NCBI GenBank assembly: GCA_903865895.1
Contig: CAIPLM010000009.1
Coordinates: forward strand, 1-51,665
DNA: 51,665 bases
Direction of reading: 5' to 3'
From: an uncultured Rhodospirillales bacterium
GTDB lineage: Bacteria; Pseudomonadota; Alphaproteobacteria; Acetobacterales; Acetobacteraceae
The stretch's first letter is position 1. Each line of letters starts with the position of its first letter. Positions 7,888 to 19,013 of this stretch are shown piece after piece. The position numbers and the translations under genes were made by a program. Under the pieces are notes generated by a model, which saw only the letters and a list, made by a program, of their open reading frames with translations, did not search any database and was not told where the DNA came from.

Positions 7888-8300
7888 TCTTCCTGCCGGA
7901 CGGTGCTGCGGATCGCGATACCGAGGATCGCGGCGGCAAATACCGCGCCCATGGTGGTAATCGCGACGAGCAGCCAGCGCAGGCGCGAGGCGGTATAGGC
8001 GGCATCACGTTCCAGCCGCGCATGCATCGCCAGCCGCTCCGCCTCGATGCGCGCCGCCATGTCGCCGCCGAAGGGCAGCAGCGCCGCCGCGCTTTCGCCC
8101 AGCCGCTGCTTCAATTTCTCGAGCGCCGCCTGCGGCTCCGGCCCGGCAAGCGCGGCGCGCGCCTCGTTGAGCGCGGCGTCACGCTGCAAAGCGCGCTGAA
8201 GCGGAATTGGCGCGGCATAGGTGGCGAAAATGCCGACAAGACCCACCACCGCGACGGTCATGACCAGGAAGGCAAACCAGGTGCTGTCGATCTTGCGCAT
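7866..8300 (-). CDS. Hypothetical two-helix inner-membrane protein
   Basis: A 144-aa protein with a membrane helix at about residues 8-30, a roughly 75-residue charged helical region (EARAAL...LEKLKQRL...RLAMHARLERDA) and a second helix at about 108-131 followed by a short basic tail. The layout resembles the ligand-binding module of small sensory proteins, but no signalling domain follows. I do not recognise a family. Its 3' end overlaps the convergent NDUFAF6-like gene by 22 bp, and G+C at third codon positions supports real coding. Confidence 0.65.
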   Translation of the reverse strand: MRKIDSTWFAFLVMTVAVVGLVGIFATYAAPIPLQRALQRDAALNEARAALAGPEPQAALEKLKQRLGESAAALLPFGGDMAARIEAERLAMHARLERDAAYTASRLRWLLVAITTMGAVFAAAILGIAIRSTVRQEDQARPRT

Positions 8301-8362
8301 GGCGGGGTGTCTGGACCACCGGCGGGGCTGGCGTCAACCAGCGGATCGGCTAGGCTTCTCCC

Positions 8363-8704
8363 ATGAGCAAGAGCCCCTATCTATTCCCTGCCGCCGAGTA
8401 TCCGCTCCGCCAGGCCTCGCCGCTGCTGAAGCTGCGCGAGGCGGTGACTGGCTTCGGAATCGCGCTGCGCTACCAGGAGCGCACGCCCTCGCCCGCGGAT
8501 GCGCCGGAGCGGCCGTGGTGCGTCACGGGGCACTCCGTGTTCGTGCTGGAAGGCCGGCTGCGCTACGTCTTCGATGACCACGCGGTGGAGGCCGGGCCGG
8601 GCGACATGCTGCATATCCCCGCCGGCGAGGCGCATCGCCACAAACCCTCCGCGATTGGCGATACAACGGCGCGCTACGTGCTGACCGAGTTCGCGGAAAA
8701 CTGA
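8363..8704 (+). CDS. Small cupin-domain protein
   Basis: A 113-aa single cupin. The second cupin motif is clear: PGDMLHIPAGEAHRHKP, with the expected histidine cluster. The first motif is degenerate (TGHSVFVLEGRLRYVFDD, where HSV.VLEG stands for H.H...E). Such small cupins bind metabolites or metals; no substrate can be assigned. It starts at an ATG 62 bp from the divergent membrane-protein gene and stands alone. Confidence 0.72.
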   Translation: MSKSPYLFPAAEYPLRQASPLLKLREAVTGFGIALRYQERTPSPADAPERPWCVTGHSVFVLEGRLRYVFDDHAVEAGPGDMLHIPAGEAHRHKPSAIGDTTARYVLTEFAEN

Positions 8705-8788
8705 GCCGCTCTGGGGTGCATTAGCACTCCGTTCATCGCTCCCGCCCATCATCCCCGCCATGCGACAGGGAACGGGTGAGAGCGCCGC

Positions 8789-9616
8789 ATGGGAACGTCC
8801 CTGATGGGCCGGTTGTTTCGATGGGTCCAGCGGCCAGCGGCCGTGGGGCCGATCGTCGCTGATGCGCCCGGTGCCCCTGCCCTTGCCTCCCAAGCCGCCG
8901 ACAATGAAAGCCTGCTCGTTCAGTCCGACGCGCTATGGGGCGAAGGCTTCCGGTGGCCGGGAGGCGAGGCGGAGCTGATGCGGCTGGCGGCCCCGCTCGG
9001 CCTGTCCCCCGCCCATTCGCTGCTGTTCCTCGGCGCCGGCGCCGGCGGCCCGGTGCGTGCCTTCGCCAGCACGCTCGGCGTCTGGGTCCCCGGCTCTGAG
9101 GCCGATCCGGCCCTGGCCGCCATCGCCCGCCGCCGCCTCCAGCGCGCCGGCGCGCAACTCGCCAAGCGCGCGAAAATCGAGAGCTGGAGCCCCGCCGCCC
9201 CCGCCTTCCCCGCGCGCGGCTTCCATCACGCCCTGCTGCTGGACGTGCTTGCGGCGGGCGATCCGGTGGCGACGCTGGGGGCCGCCATCCAGGCAGTGAA
9301 GCCGGGCGGGCAGATGGTGATCGTGCAAACCCTATCGGGGCCGCACGGCGAGGCGCTGGGCGCCTCTGTGCCGCGAATCCTGGAGGCACATGGCTGCGAC
9401 CTCCGCATCGTCGAGGACGAGTCGGCCCGCCACGCAAGGCTGGTGCTCCAGGGCTGGCGAAGCCAGGTGCGACAGATGCGCGGCACCCGCCCCTCCCCCG
9501 CCGAGGCGGCCCGCCTGGTGGAGGAGGCGGCCCGCTGGCTCTACCGCACGCGCGATATCCGCGATGGGCGCTGCCGGGTGATGCGCTGGGTGGCGATCGT
9601 CCCCCAACTCAACTGA
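8789..9616 (+). CDS. Class I SAM-dependent methyltransferase-like protein
   Basis: A 275-aa protein with a Rossmann-like SAM-binding core. Motif I is LLFLGAGAGGPVRAFA at about residue 77, an acidic residue ends strand 2 (GSEADP), and the post-motif VKPGGQMVIVQ is typical of methyltransferases. The C-terminal 60 residues are basic and helical. An in-frame ATG at 8804 (MGRLFRW) is an alternative start. No neighbour indicates the substrate; it is flanked by a cupin gene and a convergent solute-binding-protein gene. Confidence 0.65.
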   Translation: MGTSLMGRLFRWVQRPAAVGPIVADAPGAPALASQAADNESLLVQSDALWGEGFRWPGGEAELMRLAAPLGLSPAHSLLFLGAGAGGPVRAFASTLGVWVPGSEADPALAAIARRRLQRAGAQLAKRAKIESWSPAAPAFPARGFHHALLLDVLAAGDPVATLGAAIQAVKPGGQMVIVQTLSGPHGEALGASVPRILEAHGCDLRIVEDESARHARLVLQGWRSQVRQMRGTRPSPAEAARLVEEAARWLYRTRDIRDGRCRVMRWVAIVPQLN

Positions 9617-9650
9617 CCCGGATCAACCGACCCGGATCAACCGGCCAACA

Positions 9651-11177
9651 TCAGCGCGCCATCTTCACCCCATTGAGGCGGAACATGCCGTCGGCCACCG
9701 GGGCGAACCCCTCGATCTTGCTCGACATGCCGAAAATCCAGCGCGGCGCGTAGAGGTAGAGGATTGGCAGGTCCTGGTGCAGCATCTCGAAGGCCTTGGC
9801 ATAAAGCGGCAGGCGCTGGCCCATGTCGGAAATGCCGCGGGCCTGGTCGATGAGCCCATCGAAGCCCTCGCTCTTATAGCCGACCCAGTTGACCGGGGCG
9901 CCGGTGTGCAGGAGGTCGCGGATATTGCCGTCGGCATCGGGCCGGCCGGTCCAGCCCACCATATAGGCCGCCGTATTGCCCTTCTCCGCGGCATCGAGAC
10001 TGGCGACGAATTCCATCGCGTTGATCTTGACCTCGAAGCCTCCTTCCGCCGCCATCGACTGGATGACCTCGGCCATTTGCACCTGGTCGGGCTGGTTGAT
10101 CACGGTGAGGGTGATCTGGAACGGCGTCTTCACGCCGGCCTCGGCCAGCAAAGCGCGCGCCTTCGCGGGGTCGCGCTTCGTGGGCGCAACGGCGGGGATG
10201 TAGAACGGCGAGGTCGGCGGCAGCGGCTGGGCGGTGATGGCGTGGGCGCCGTTATAGACGACCTGCACCAGCGCCTCGCGATCCAGCGCCAGTTCGAAGG
10301 CGCGGCGCACGCGGGCATCGGTGCCGAGCGGGGTGCGGCCGGTCTCGGTGCGGGCGAGGTTGAAGCTGATGCCGGAGTAGCCGAGCCCGTCGAAAGCGAC
10401 GAGCTTCAGCTTGGGGTCCTTGCGCACCTTGTCCATCTCGATCGGCGGGATCTCGATATTCACATCCACCGCGCCGGCCTGGAGATTGGCGAGCCGCACC
10501 GTGCTGTCGGTCACCGGACGGAAGGTAACGCGGGAGAAGTGGTAGTTGGCGGCATCCCAGTAATCGGCCACGCGGTCGATCACGATGCGGTCCTGCGCGA
10601 CGCGCTCGACGAATTTATAGGGACCGGCGCAGACGGGGTTGAGGGCGAAATCCTTGCCCGCCGCTTCGGCCGCCTTGGGGGAGACCAGCACGCCGGCGCG
10701 GACGGCGAGCTGCGAGAGGAACACCACATCCGGCGCCTTCAGCACGAAGCGCACGGTCATCGGGTCGATCACCTCGACATGGTCAAGGCTCGCCACGTCG
10801 CCCTTGCGGGCGCTGCCGCTCATGCTGCCATGGCGTTCGACGCTGTATTTCACCGCGGCGGCATCGACCGGCGTGCCGTCATGGAAGGTGACGCCAGCGC
10901 GCAGCTTCACCACCAGGGTCTTGCTGTCGATCCACTCATACCCCGTGGCGAGGCGGGGGACGACGGCGAGCTTGTCGTTGTAGGTGAACAGCCCGTCGCA
11001 CATGTTGAGCGTGGCGACGCGCTGCACATAGGTGCGGCTCAGCGTCGGGTCGAGCGCATCGGCATCCTGCGACATGGCGACGCGGAGCTGCGGCAGATCC
11101 TGCGCCTGGGCAGGGGGCGTGGGGAGCAGAGCGGCGGCAAGTAGCGCGAGCGGCGCGGCAGCTGAAAGCGGGCGCAT
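9651..11177 (-). CDS. ABC transporter substrate-binding protein, family 5 (second orphan copy)
   Basis: A 508-aa exported binding protein. The Sec signal MRPLSAAAPLALLAAALLPTPPAQA is followed by QDLPQLRVAMSQDADALDPT. The family marks LVVKLRAGVTFHDGTPVDAAAVKYSVER and GPYKFVE are present. Like the copy at 4275-5834, no permease genes accompany it. The two copies differ enough to have different ligands. Confidence 0.88.
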   Translation of the reverse strand: MRPLSAAAPLALLAAALLPTPPAQAQDLPQLRVAMSQDADALDPTLSRTYVQRVATLNMCDGLFTYNDKLAVVPRLATGYEWIDSKTLVVKLRAGVTFHDGTPVDAAAVKYSVERHGSMSGSARKGDVASLDHVEVIDPMTVRFVLKAPDVVFLSQLAVRAGVLVSPKAAEAAGKDFALNPVCAGPYKFVERVAQDRIVIDRVADYWDAANYHFSRVTFRPVTDSTVRLANLQAGAVDVNIEIPPIEMDKVRKDPKLKLVAFDGLGYSGISFNLARTETGRTPLGTDARVRRAFELALDREALVQVVYNGAHAITAQPLPPTSPFYIPAVAPTKRDPAKARALLAEAGVKTPFQITLTVINQPDQVQMAEVIQSMAAEGGFEVKINAMEFVASLDAAEKGNTAAYMVGWTGRPDADGNIRDLLHTGAPVNWVGYKSEGFDGLIDQARGISDMGQRLPLYAKAFEMLHQDLPILYLYAPRWIFGMSSKIEGFAPVADGMFRLNGVKMAR

Positions 11178-11399
11178 GAGGTGGTCCTGTTTCTGCGGAT
11201 GGAGGTAGTAGGCCCGGGCGGCGGTGCGGGCGTCAAGGTGCTGCGGCGCGATCGTGGGAAGGCGAAGGAAGCAGTATCACCACCCGCTTCGCTAGAGGTG
11301 CAGAGGCACGGAGGAGCGATGCGAGATGTGGTTCCGTCCTTCCGGAGCCGGCGGCGTGGCCTCCCATGGGCGCTGCGGCGAGAAAGATTTTTTACCGTG
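11178..11399. other. Intergenic DNA upstream of the LexA-box promoter
   Basis: This 222-bp stretch lies between the divergent solute-binding-protein gene and the LexA box. It contains fragments such as GAGGTGCAGAGGCACGGAGG that recall the CACCACGGAG arm of the repeat at 1871. There is a T-run with a preceding GC-rich stretch at 11385-11396, but no gene that I can support. Confidence 0.5.
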
Positions 11400-11414
11400 G
11401 TTCGGTTTTTGTTC
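11400..11414 (+). promoter_or_regulatory. LexA (SOS) box GTTC-N7-GTTC
   Basis: GTTCGGTTTTTGTTC is a perfect match to the direct-repeat LexA operator GTTC-N7-GTTC known from alphaproteobacteria. It abuts the -35 hexamer TTGACT (11415-11420), the right place for repression. The next coding start is the small frame at 11471. Confidence 0.8.
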
Positions 11415-11444
11415 TTGACTTATATCCCCGACATCGGCGATAAT
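11415..11444 (+). promoter_or_regulatory. Sigma-70 promoter under the LexA box
   Basis: TTGACT at 11415-11420 and GATAAT at 11439-11444 are separated by 18 bp. Both hexamers are close to consensus, in an A/T-rich pocket of otherwise GC-rich DNA. The predicted start near 11451 leaves a 20-nt leader carrying TTGGAG seven bases ahead of the ATG at 11471. Confidence 0.65.
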
Positions 11445-11470
11445 GCCGGAGTCATATTTGGAGTTGCCCG

Positions 11471-11930
11471 ATGTCGTCCGCCGTTGCCCATTCACCCCTG
11501 CCCGAGCCCGCCGTCGCGCTTTTGCGCGCGGTGGAGGCGGTGTTGCGGGCGATTTTGGTGGCGGTGCTGGGCGATGTTGCGGCACTGAAGCCGCGCCACC
11601 CGGTGCGGCGGCTGCATGCGCGGCTGGAGCGTTACATCGCGCGCTATATCGCGCTGCTTGCGGCGGCGCTGGCGGAGGGGGTTGCGCGGCAGGCGGCGCA
11701 GGACCAAGCGCTGCGCACGTCTCGTATCGGGCGTTCGGTGGCGCGCGCCGCACGGTGCGATGTCGCCAGTTCGGCGCGCCCCGCGCCCGCTCCGGCGCAG
11801 ATGATGTTCCCCTGCCCGGCGACCTCGCCGCGTGCGGCCGTGGTTATTCCGCTCGCCTCGCGCGGCCCGCCATCATGGGGTCAACGCGAAAATTCGAGGC
11901 CGGCGGCGGCCGGATTCCGCACGCCGATTT
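11471..11930 (+). CDS. LexA-box-controlled small protein, unknown function (3' end unresolved)
   Basis: The promoter, TTGGAG ribosome site and ATG at 11471 define a start. The first ~85 codons have coding-like third-position G+C. The product begins with a proline-containing leader, then an amphipathic/hydrophobic helix (LLRAVEAVLRAILVAVLGDV), then a basic helical part (RRLHARLERYIARYIALLAAALAEG). The frame has no stop before it runs antisense into alaS (next in-frame stop 12914-12916), which is implausible as a natural end. I stop the feature before the A/T-rich palindrome at 11931. A frameshift or lost stop is likely: another frame stops at 11804. The family is unknown to me; the N-terminus resembles the interrupted frame at 51231 in layout. 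Confidence 0.4.
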
Positions 11931-11948
11931 TGTTTCGATATCAAAACA
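11931..11948. promoter_or_regulatory. 18-bp palindrome TGTTTcGATATCaAAACA
   Basis: Both halves match apart from one symmetric position pair. The site is an A/T-rich island about 20 bp beyond the alaS stop. It could be an operator, a protein-binding site or the remains of a convergent terminator. No gene starts immediately beside it. Confidence 0.4.
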
Positions 11949-11967
11949 GTTTCGTGGCCCGACGAGG

Positions 11968-14604
<2,637 letters not shown>

Positions 14605-14809
14605 GGCAGGCGAACTTCCGGAGAGAGGGCTAAAAACTGGGAGCGGAGGGCTGAGTTAGCGCACCCGCCCCCCCCTGTCACGCATCCGCACGCTCGCGGC
14701 CCGCCCGGCGCGGGCATTTCCGACATGTCACGATATTGGGACTGTGCGGCGGACGGCTGGCGCTTCTAACGCTGCGCCGGATCAGGCATAAGACACGCTA
14801 CGTCATTGC
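14605..14809. other. Divergent intergenic region alaS / Sel1 lipoprotein
   Basis: This 205-bp stretch must hold the promoters of alaS (-) and the lipoprotein gene (+). It includes a C8 tract near 14669-14676 and otherwise GC-rich unstructured sequence. I find no convincing hexamers, riboswitch fold or small gene. Confidence 0.4.
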
Positions 14810-15628
14810 ATGAGGCTTTGCGTGCTCCAGACCAGATTGCCGTTCGTCCTGATATGCCTCGCACTCGCCGCCTGCGGCGGGTTGCGCGAAGAAGTCGCCG
14901 CCATCGGCCTCGCCGCCCCGCCTGCCCCGGTGGTGGCCGAGAAGCCGTCGCCCGATGCCGCTTTGGCGCAGGCCCAGGCCGCCGATGCGCAGGGCGACAT
15001 GGAAGAGGCGGAGCGGCTCTACGTGATCGCGGCCGAGGGTGGGAATATTGACGCGCGCATCGCGCTGGGGGTGATGTACCTCGCAGGCCGTGGCGTGCAT
15101 AAGGATTATGCCGCAGCGGTGCATTGGCTGGAGCCGGCGGCGAAAGCCGGCAATGCCGAGGCCCAGGTGCGCCTTGGCCTGATCTATGAGAACGGCGGAG
15201 TCGGCGTGACCGCCAGCCCCGACAAGGCGATGGAGTGGTATACCCGCGCCGCCGACCAGGGATTGGCGAATGCGCAGTACCGTGCCGGCAGCCTGATGCT
15301 CCAGGCGATACTCGGCCATGAGAATCCGGCACGGGCGCTGCAATATTTCCAGGCCGCCGCTGCGCAGGGCCACGTGCAGGCGGCGACCGCGATCGGCATG
15401 CTGCTGCTGCAAGGCCGCGCCGGGCGGCAGGACATCCCGGGTGCGCTGACCTGGCTGCGCCGTGGCGCGGAACGGGGCGACCCCGAAGCCATGCTCCAAC
15501 TCGGGCGTCTCTACTGGGAAGGCGAGCGCGTGCCCAAGAACATCCCCGAGGGCACCCGTCTCTTGCGCCAGGCCGCCGCCCTAGGTTCCGAGGAAGCCCG
15601 GCACGAACTGGCGCTGCCGCCGATCTAG
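14810..15628 (+). CDS. Sel1-repeat lipoprotein
   Basis: A 272-aa lipoprotein. The signal ends in LALAAC with the lipidated cysteine at residue 22. The rest is a chain of about six Sel1-like (TPR-related) repeats of roughly 36 residues, with the recurring A...G...AQ..LG..Y..G.GV..D...A..W...AA..G pattern (for example IALGVMYLAGRGVHKDYAAA). Such alpha-solenoids scaffold envelope protein complexes. The ATG at 14810 starts the signal peptide directly. It stands alone, with the sigma-54 promoter region downstream. Confidence 0.85.
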   Translation: MRLCVLQTRLPFVLICLALAACGGLREEVAAIGLAAPPAPVVAEKPSPDAALAQAQAADAQGDMEEAERLYVIAAEGGNIDARIALGVMYLAGRGVHKDYAAAVHWLEPAAKAGNAEAQVRLGLIYENGGVGVTASPDKAMEWYTRAADQGLANAQYRAGSLMLQAILGHENPARALQYFQAAAAQGHVQAATAIGMLLLQGRAGRQDIPGALTWLRRGAERGDPEAMLQLGRLYWEGERVPKNIPEGTRLLRQAAALGSEEARHELALPPI

Positions 15629-15762
15629 GTTGAGCAGGCAAATCGGCGACCTCGACCGCCGAGCGCCCGGGCCGCCCAAGATTCGCGCGAATATGGATGC
15701 GAACTGCTGACACAATAGGCAGCCCATCGGTGCGGCCCGGCGAGAAACTCCCGGTGGTCTGT

Positions 15763-15778
15763 TGGCACGGCTCTTGCT
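15763..15778 (+). promoter_or_regulatory. Sigma-54 (RpoN) promoter of the polyamine-type ABC operon
   Basis: TGGCACG-GCTC-TTGCT matches the -24/-12 consensus at every conserved base, with GG (15764-15765) and GC (15776-15777) separated by exactly 10 bp. Transcription would start near 15789, leaving a leader of about 20 nt before the ATG at 15809. Sigma-54 needs an enhancer-binding activator such as NtrC. I could not identify its upstream site with confidence in 15629-15760, which is otherwise empty. Confidence 0.82.
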
Positions 15779-15808
15779 GTTCCGTCCGCGGAGTAACGCG
15801 AGACGGGA

Positions 15809-16855
15809 ATGCCAGCCGAAGTCGGAATCGAACTAATCGCGGTGAGCAAGCGCTACGGTGCCGTTACCGCCGTGGACGCCATCGATCTGCGGATTCCCGC
15901 CGGCGCCTATTGCTGCCTGATCGGCCCCTCCGGCTGCGGCAAGACCTCGACGCTGCGGATGATCGCCGGGCATGAGGAGGTGTCGTCGGGCGATATCCTG
16001 CTCGATGGCCGCAACATCACCGCCCTGCCGCCGGCGGGGCGCGGCACCGCGATGATGTTCCAGAACTACGCGCTGTTTCCCCACCTCACCTGCCTCGACA
16101 ACGTCGCCTTCAGCCTCAAGATGCGGGGCATGGGCCGCGCCGAGCGGCACGAGCAGGCGCGGGCGATGCTGGCGCGGGTGCATCTGGAGGAACTGGCCGA
16201 GCGCCGCCCGGCGCAGCTCTCAGGCGGGCAGCAGCAGCGCGTAGCCTTGGCCCGCGCGCTCATCACCAACCCCCGCGCCTTGCTGCTCGACGAGCCGCTC
16301 TCGGCGCTCGACCCTTTCCTCCGCGGGCGGATGCGCGAGGAGCTGAAGCGGTTGCAGCGCGAGCTTGGCATCACCTTCATCCACGTCACCCACAGCCAGG
16401 ACGAGGCACTCGCGCTGGCGGACCTGGTGGTGGTGATGGAGGGCGGGCGGATTTTGCAGGCCGATGCGCCGCGCGCGGTGTTCCAGCAGCCGCGCACCGA
16501 GTTCGTCGCCCGCTTCATGGGCGGCCACAACATCCTGGCCGGCGTTGGCCGGGGCGGCGAGGTGCGGCTGGATTTCGGCGCCATCCCGCTGCCGGCGGCG
16601 CCCGACGGGCCGCTGCGCATCGCCATCCGCACCGATCGCATGCGGCTTGACGCCGCGCTGCCCTACCAACTGCCCGGCCGCATCAGCGCGGTCGAATACC
16701 ACGGGCTGCATGTCCGCCTCGGGCTCGAGGACGCGGACGGCAATGCCCATAGCCTGCTGCTGACCGAGGCGGAGTTCTTCGCCCGGCCGCTGGCGCTCGG
16801 CGATGCCGTGGCGGCCGGCTTCACCGCAGATGACGTGCATCTTCTCGCAACCTAA
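15809..16855 (+). CDS. Polyamine-type ABC transporter ATPase (PotA-like)
   Basis: A 348-aa ATPase. Walker A GPSGCGKT is at residues 39-46, LSGGQ at 137-141 and ALLLDEP at 157-163, with FQNYALFPHLTCLDNVAF between them. The C-terminal ~110 residues form the TOBE-like regulatory domain of spermidine/putrescine, iron and 2-aminoethylphosphonate importers. It is the first gene of the four-gene operon ATPase - binding protein - two permeases (15809-19819). It starts 31 bp past the sigma-54 promoter, so expression should follow nitrogen limitation. Confidence 0.92.
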   Translation: MPAEVGIELIAVSKRYGAVTAVDAIDLRIPAGAYCCLIGPSGCGKTSTLRMIAGHEEVSSGDILLDGRNITALPPAGRGTAMMFQNYALFPHLTCLDNVAFSLKMRGMGRAERHEQARAMLARVHLEELAERRPAQLSGGQQQRVALARALITNPRALLLDEPLSALDPFLRGRMREELKRLQRELGITFIHVTHSQDEALALADLVVVMEGGRILQADAPRAVFQQPRTEFVARFMGGHNILAGVGRGGEVRLDFGAIPLPAAPDGPLRIAIRTDRMRLDAALPYQLPGRISAVEYHGLHVRLGLEDADGNAHSLLLTEAEFFARPLALGDAVAAGFTADDVHLLAT

Positions 16856-16867
16856 GGGGACCATGAC

Positions 16868-18151
16868 ATGACCAAGCCGACCGGCGTCTCCCGCCGCCGC
16901 CTGATCAAAACCGCCGCCGCCACCGCGGGCGTTGCCGCCGGCTCCGGCGCCATCACCGGCTTTCCGGTGATCTGGGCGCAGAACATCAAGAACGTCGTGC
17001 TGAAGCAGTTCGGCACCGGCGTGTCCAACCAGAACGCCATCGGCGAGAAGGTGAAGCAGGACCTCGGCTTCACCCTGCAAATGACCGCGCTCGATTCGGA
17101 CGCCGTCACCCAGCGCGCGGTGACGCAGCCCAAGTCCTACGACATCGCGGACATCGAATACTGGATCTGCAAGAAGGTGTTCCCCGCCGGCGTGCTGCAG
17201 CCGATGGACACCAAGAAGCTCAAGTATTTCGACAAGATCGTGCCGATCTTCACCACCGGCAAGCTGACCCCCAACAGCACCATCGCCCAGGGCACCGCGC
17301 CGCACAGCGTTGGCTTCGTCGAGGGCAAGAACTCCACCAAGTTCTCCGCCAAGCCGACCGAGTGGTTCACCATGGTGCCCACCATCTACAACGCCGACAC
17401 GCTGGGCATCCGCCCCGATCTCGTCGGCAAGCCGGTGACGCAGTGGAAGGACCTGCTGGACCCCCGCTTCAAGGGCAAGGCCTCGATCCTCAACATCTCC
17501 TCGATCGGCATCATGGACGCGGCGATGGTGTGCGAGAGCGCCGGGCTCATCAAATACAAGGACAAGGGCAACATGACGAAGGCGGAGATCGACAAGACTC
17601 TCGCCATCTTCACCGAAGCCAAGAAAGCCGGCCAGTTCCGCGCCTTCTGGAAGACCTTCGATGAGAGCGTCAACCTGATGGCCTCGGGCGAGGTGGTGAT
17701 CCAGTCCATGTGGTCGCCCGCCATCGCCGCCGTGCGCTCCAAGGGCATCCCCTGCGTGTATCAGCCGTTGAAGGAAGGCTATCGCGCCTGGGGCGGCGGG
17801 CTCGGCCTCGCCAAGCATCTCTCGGGGCTCGAGCTCGATGCCGCCTATGAATACATCAACTGGTACATGTCCGGCTGGGTCGGCGCCTATCTCAACCGGC
17901 AGGGCTACTACTCGGCCGTGCTCGATACCGCCAAGCAATACATGAAGCCAGAGGAGTGGGACTTCTGGATGGAAGGCAAGCCGGCCGCGATCGACATCAT
18001 GTCGCCCGAGGGCAAGCTGATGGAGAAGAAGGGCACCACGCGTGACGGCGGCAGCTTCGCCGCCCGCATGGGGGCGGTGGCCTGCTGGAACGCGGTGATG
18101 GACGAGGACAAGTACATGGTCCGTAAATGGAACGAGTTCATCGCCGCCTGA
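16868..18151 (+). CDS. Polyamine-type ABC transporter substrate-binding protein (Tat signal)
   Basis: A 427-aa periplasmic binding protein of the PotD-like class. The twin-arginine signal SRRRLIK is at residues 8-14, followed by a hydrophobic segment to about residue 40 (GFPVIWAQNIKN). Export through Tat implies folding in the cytoplasm. Motifs SYDIADIEYW, GLGLAKHLSG and YINWYMSGW fit the large PotD-like proteins of Rhodospirillales and Rhizobiales; at 427 aa it exceeds E. coli PotD (~348). It begins 12 bp after the ATPase gene. The ligand could be a polyamine or another small organic cation. Confidence 0.88.
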   Translation: MTKPTGVSRRRLIKTAAATAGVAAGSGAITGFPVIWAQNIKNVVLKQFGTGVSNQNAIGEKVKQDLGFTLQMTALDSDAVTQRAVTQPKSYDIADIEYWICKKVFPAGVLQPMDTKKLKYFDKIVPIFTTGKLTPNSTIAQGTAPHSVGFVEGKNSTKFSAKPTEWFTMVPTIYNADTLGIRPDLVGKPVTQWKDLLDPRFKGKASILNISSIGIMDAAMVCESAGLIKYKDKGNMTKAEIDKTLAIFTEAKKAGQFRAFWKTFDESVNLMASGEVVIQSMWSPAIAAVRSKGIPCVYQPLKEGYRAWGGGLGLAKHLSGLELDAAYEYINWYMSGWVGAYLNRQGYYSAVLDTAKQYMKPEEWDFWMEGKPAAIDIMSPEGKLMEKKGTTRDGGSFAARMGAVACWNAVMDEDKYMVRKWNEFIAA

Positions 18152-18164
18152 TCCGTTCGGGTTG

Positions 18165-19013
18165 ATGATCCGCACCATTCCCGCCTGGCTACAGGCAGCA
18201 CCCCTGGCACTCGTGCTGGGGGTGTTCCTGCTGGTGCCGATCGCCACCGTGGTGGTGGTGAGTTTCTGGGACTACGACCAGACCCGCCTGATCCCCGGCT
18301 TCGTGCTCGACAACTACGCCGACGCGCTGGGCGAGGGGGTGACGTGGAAGACCTACTTCTCCACCCTGCGCTTCGCCCTGATCACCTGGGCGATCACCCT
18401 GCTGCTCGGCTTCACGGTGGCGTATTATCTGGCGTTCCACGTCACCAGCGCGCTGTGGCAGATGGTGCTGTTCCAGCTCTGCACCATCCCCTTCCTCACC
18501 TCCAACATCATCCGCATGATCTCCTGGATCCCCTTCCTCGGCCGGAACGGGCTGCTCAACCAGGCGCTGCAGGGGATGGGGCTGACCGACCATCCGCTCG
18601 ACTTCCTGCTGTTCTCCGATTTCTCGGTGATCCTCGCCTTCGTGCACCTCTACACGCTGTTCATGGTGGTGCCGATTTTCAACACCATGATGCGGATCGA
18701 CCGCTCGCTGATCGAAGCCGCGCGCGACGCCGGCGCCGGGTTTCGCGCCGTGCTGACCGACGTGGTGATCCCGCTCGCTTTGCCGGGCATGGCGATCGGC
18801 AGCATCTTCGTCGTCACCCTCGTGATGGGCGATTTCATCACGGTGCGGCTGATGAGCGGCGGGCAGTCCGCCTCGGTCGGCGTGATGATGATGAACGCGA
18901 TGTCGCTGCTGCAATATCCCGCCGCGGCCGCCCACGCCGTGGTGCTCCTGGCGGTGGTGCTGCTGATGGTCGCCGCCATCCTGCGGGTGGTCGACATCCG
19001 CAAGGAACTGTGA
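18165..19013 (+). CDS. Polyamine-type ABC permease (PotB-like)
   Basis: A 282-aa inner-membrane permease with about six helices. The cytoplasmic EAA loop is visible as EAARDAGAGFRAVLTDVVIPLALPG, shared by the PotB/PotC class. The ATG at 18165 is preferred to the overlapping TTG at 18162. The stop overlaps the next ATG by one base (TGATG), indicating translational coupling. Confidence 0.92.
   Translation: MIRTIPAWLQAAPLALVLGVFLLVPIATVVVVSFWDYDQTRLIPGFVLDNYADALGEGVTWKTYFSTLRFALITWAITLLLGFTVAYYLAFHVTSALWQMVLFQLCTIPFLTSNIIRMISWIPFLGRNGLLNQALQGMGLTDHPLDFLLFSDFSVILAFVHLYTLFMVVPIFNTMMRIDRSLIEAARDAGAGFRAVLTDVVIPLALPGMAIGSIFVVTLVMGDFITVRLMSGGQSASVGVMMMNAMSLLQYPAAAAHAVVLLAVVLLMVAAILRVVDIRKEL

Noticed and set aside
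16220-18247. 675-codon minus-strand frame opposite the polyamine-type ATPase and binding protein
   Set aside because: It is antisense to genes with Walker motifs and a Tat signal, and has no recognisable domain.
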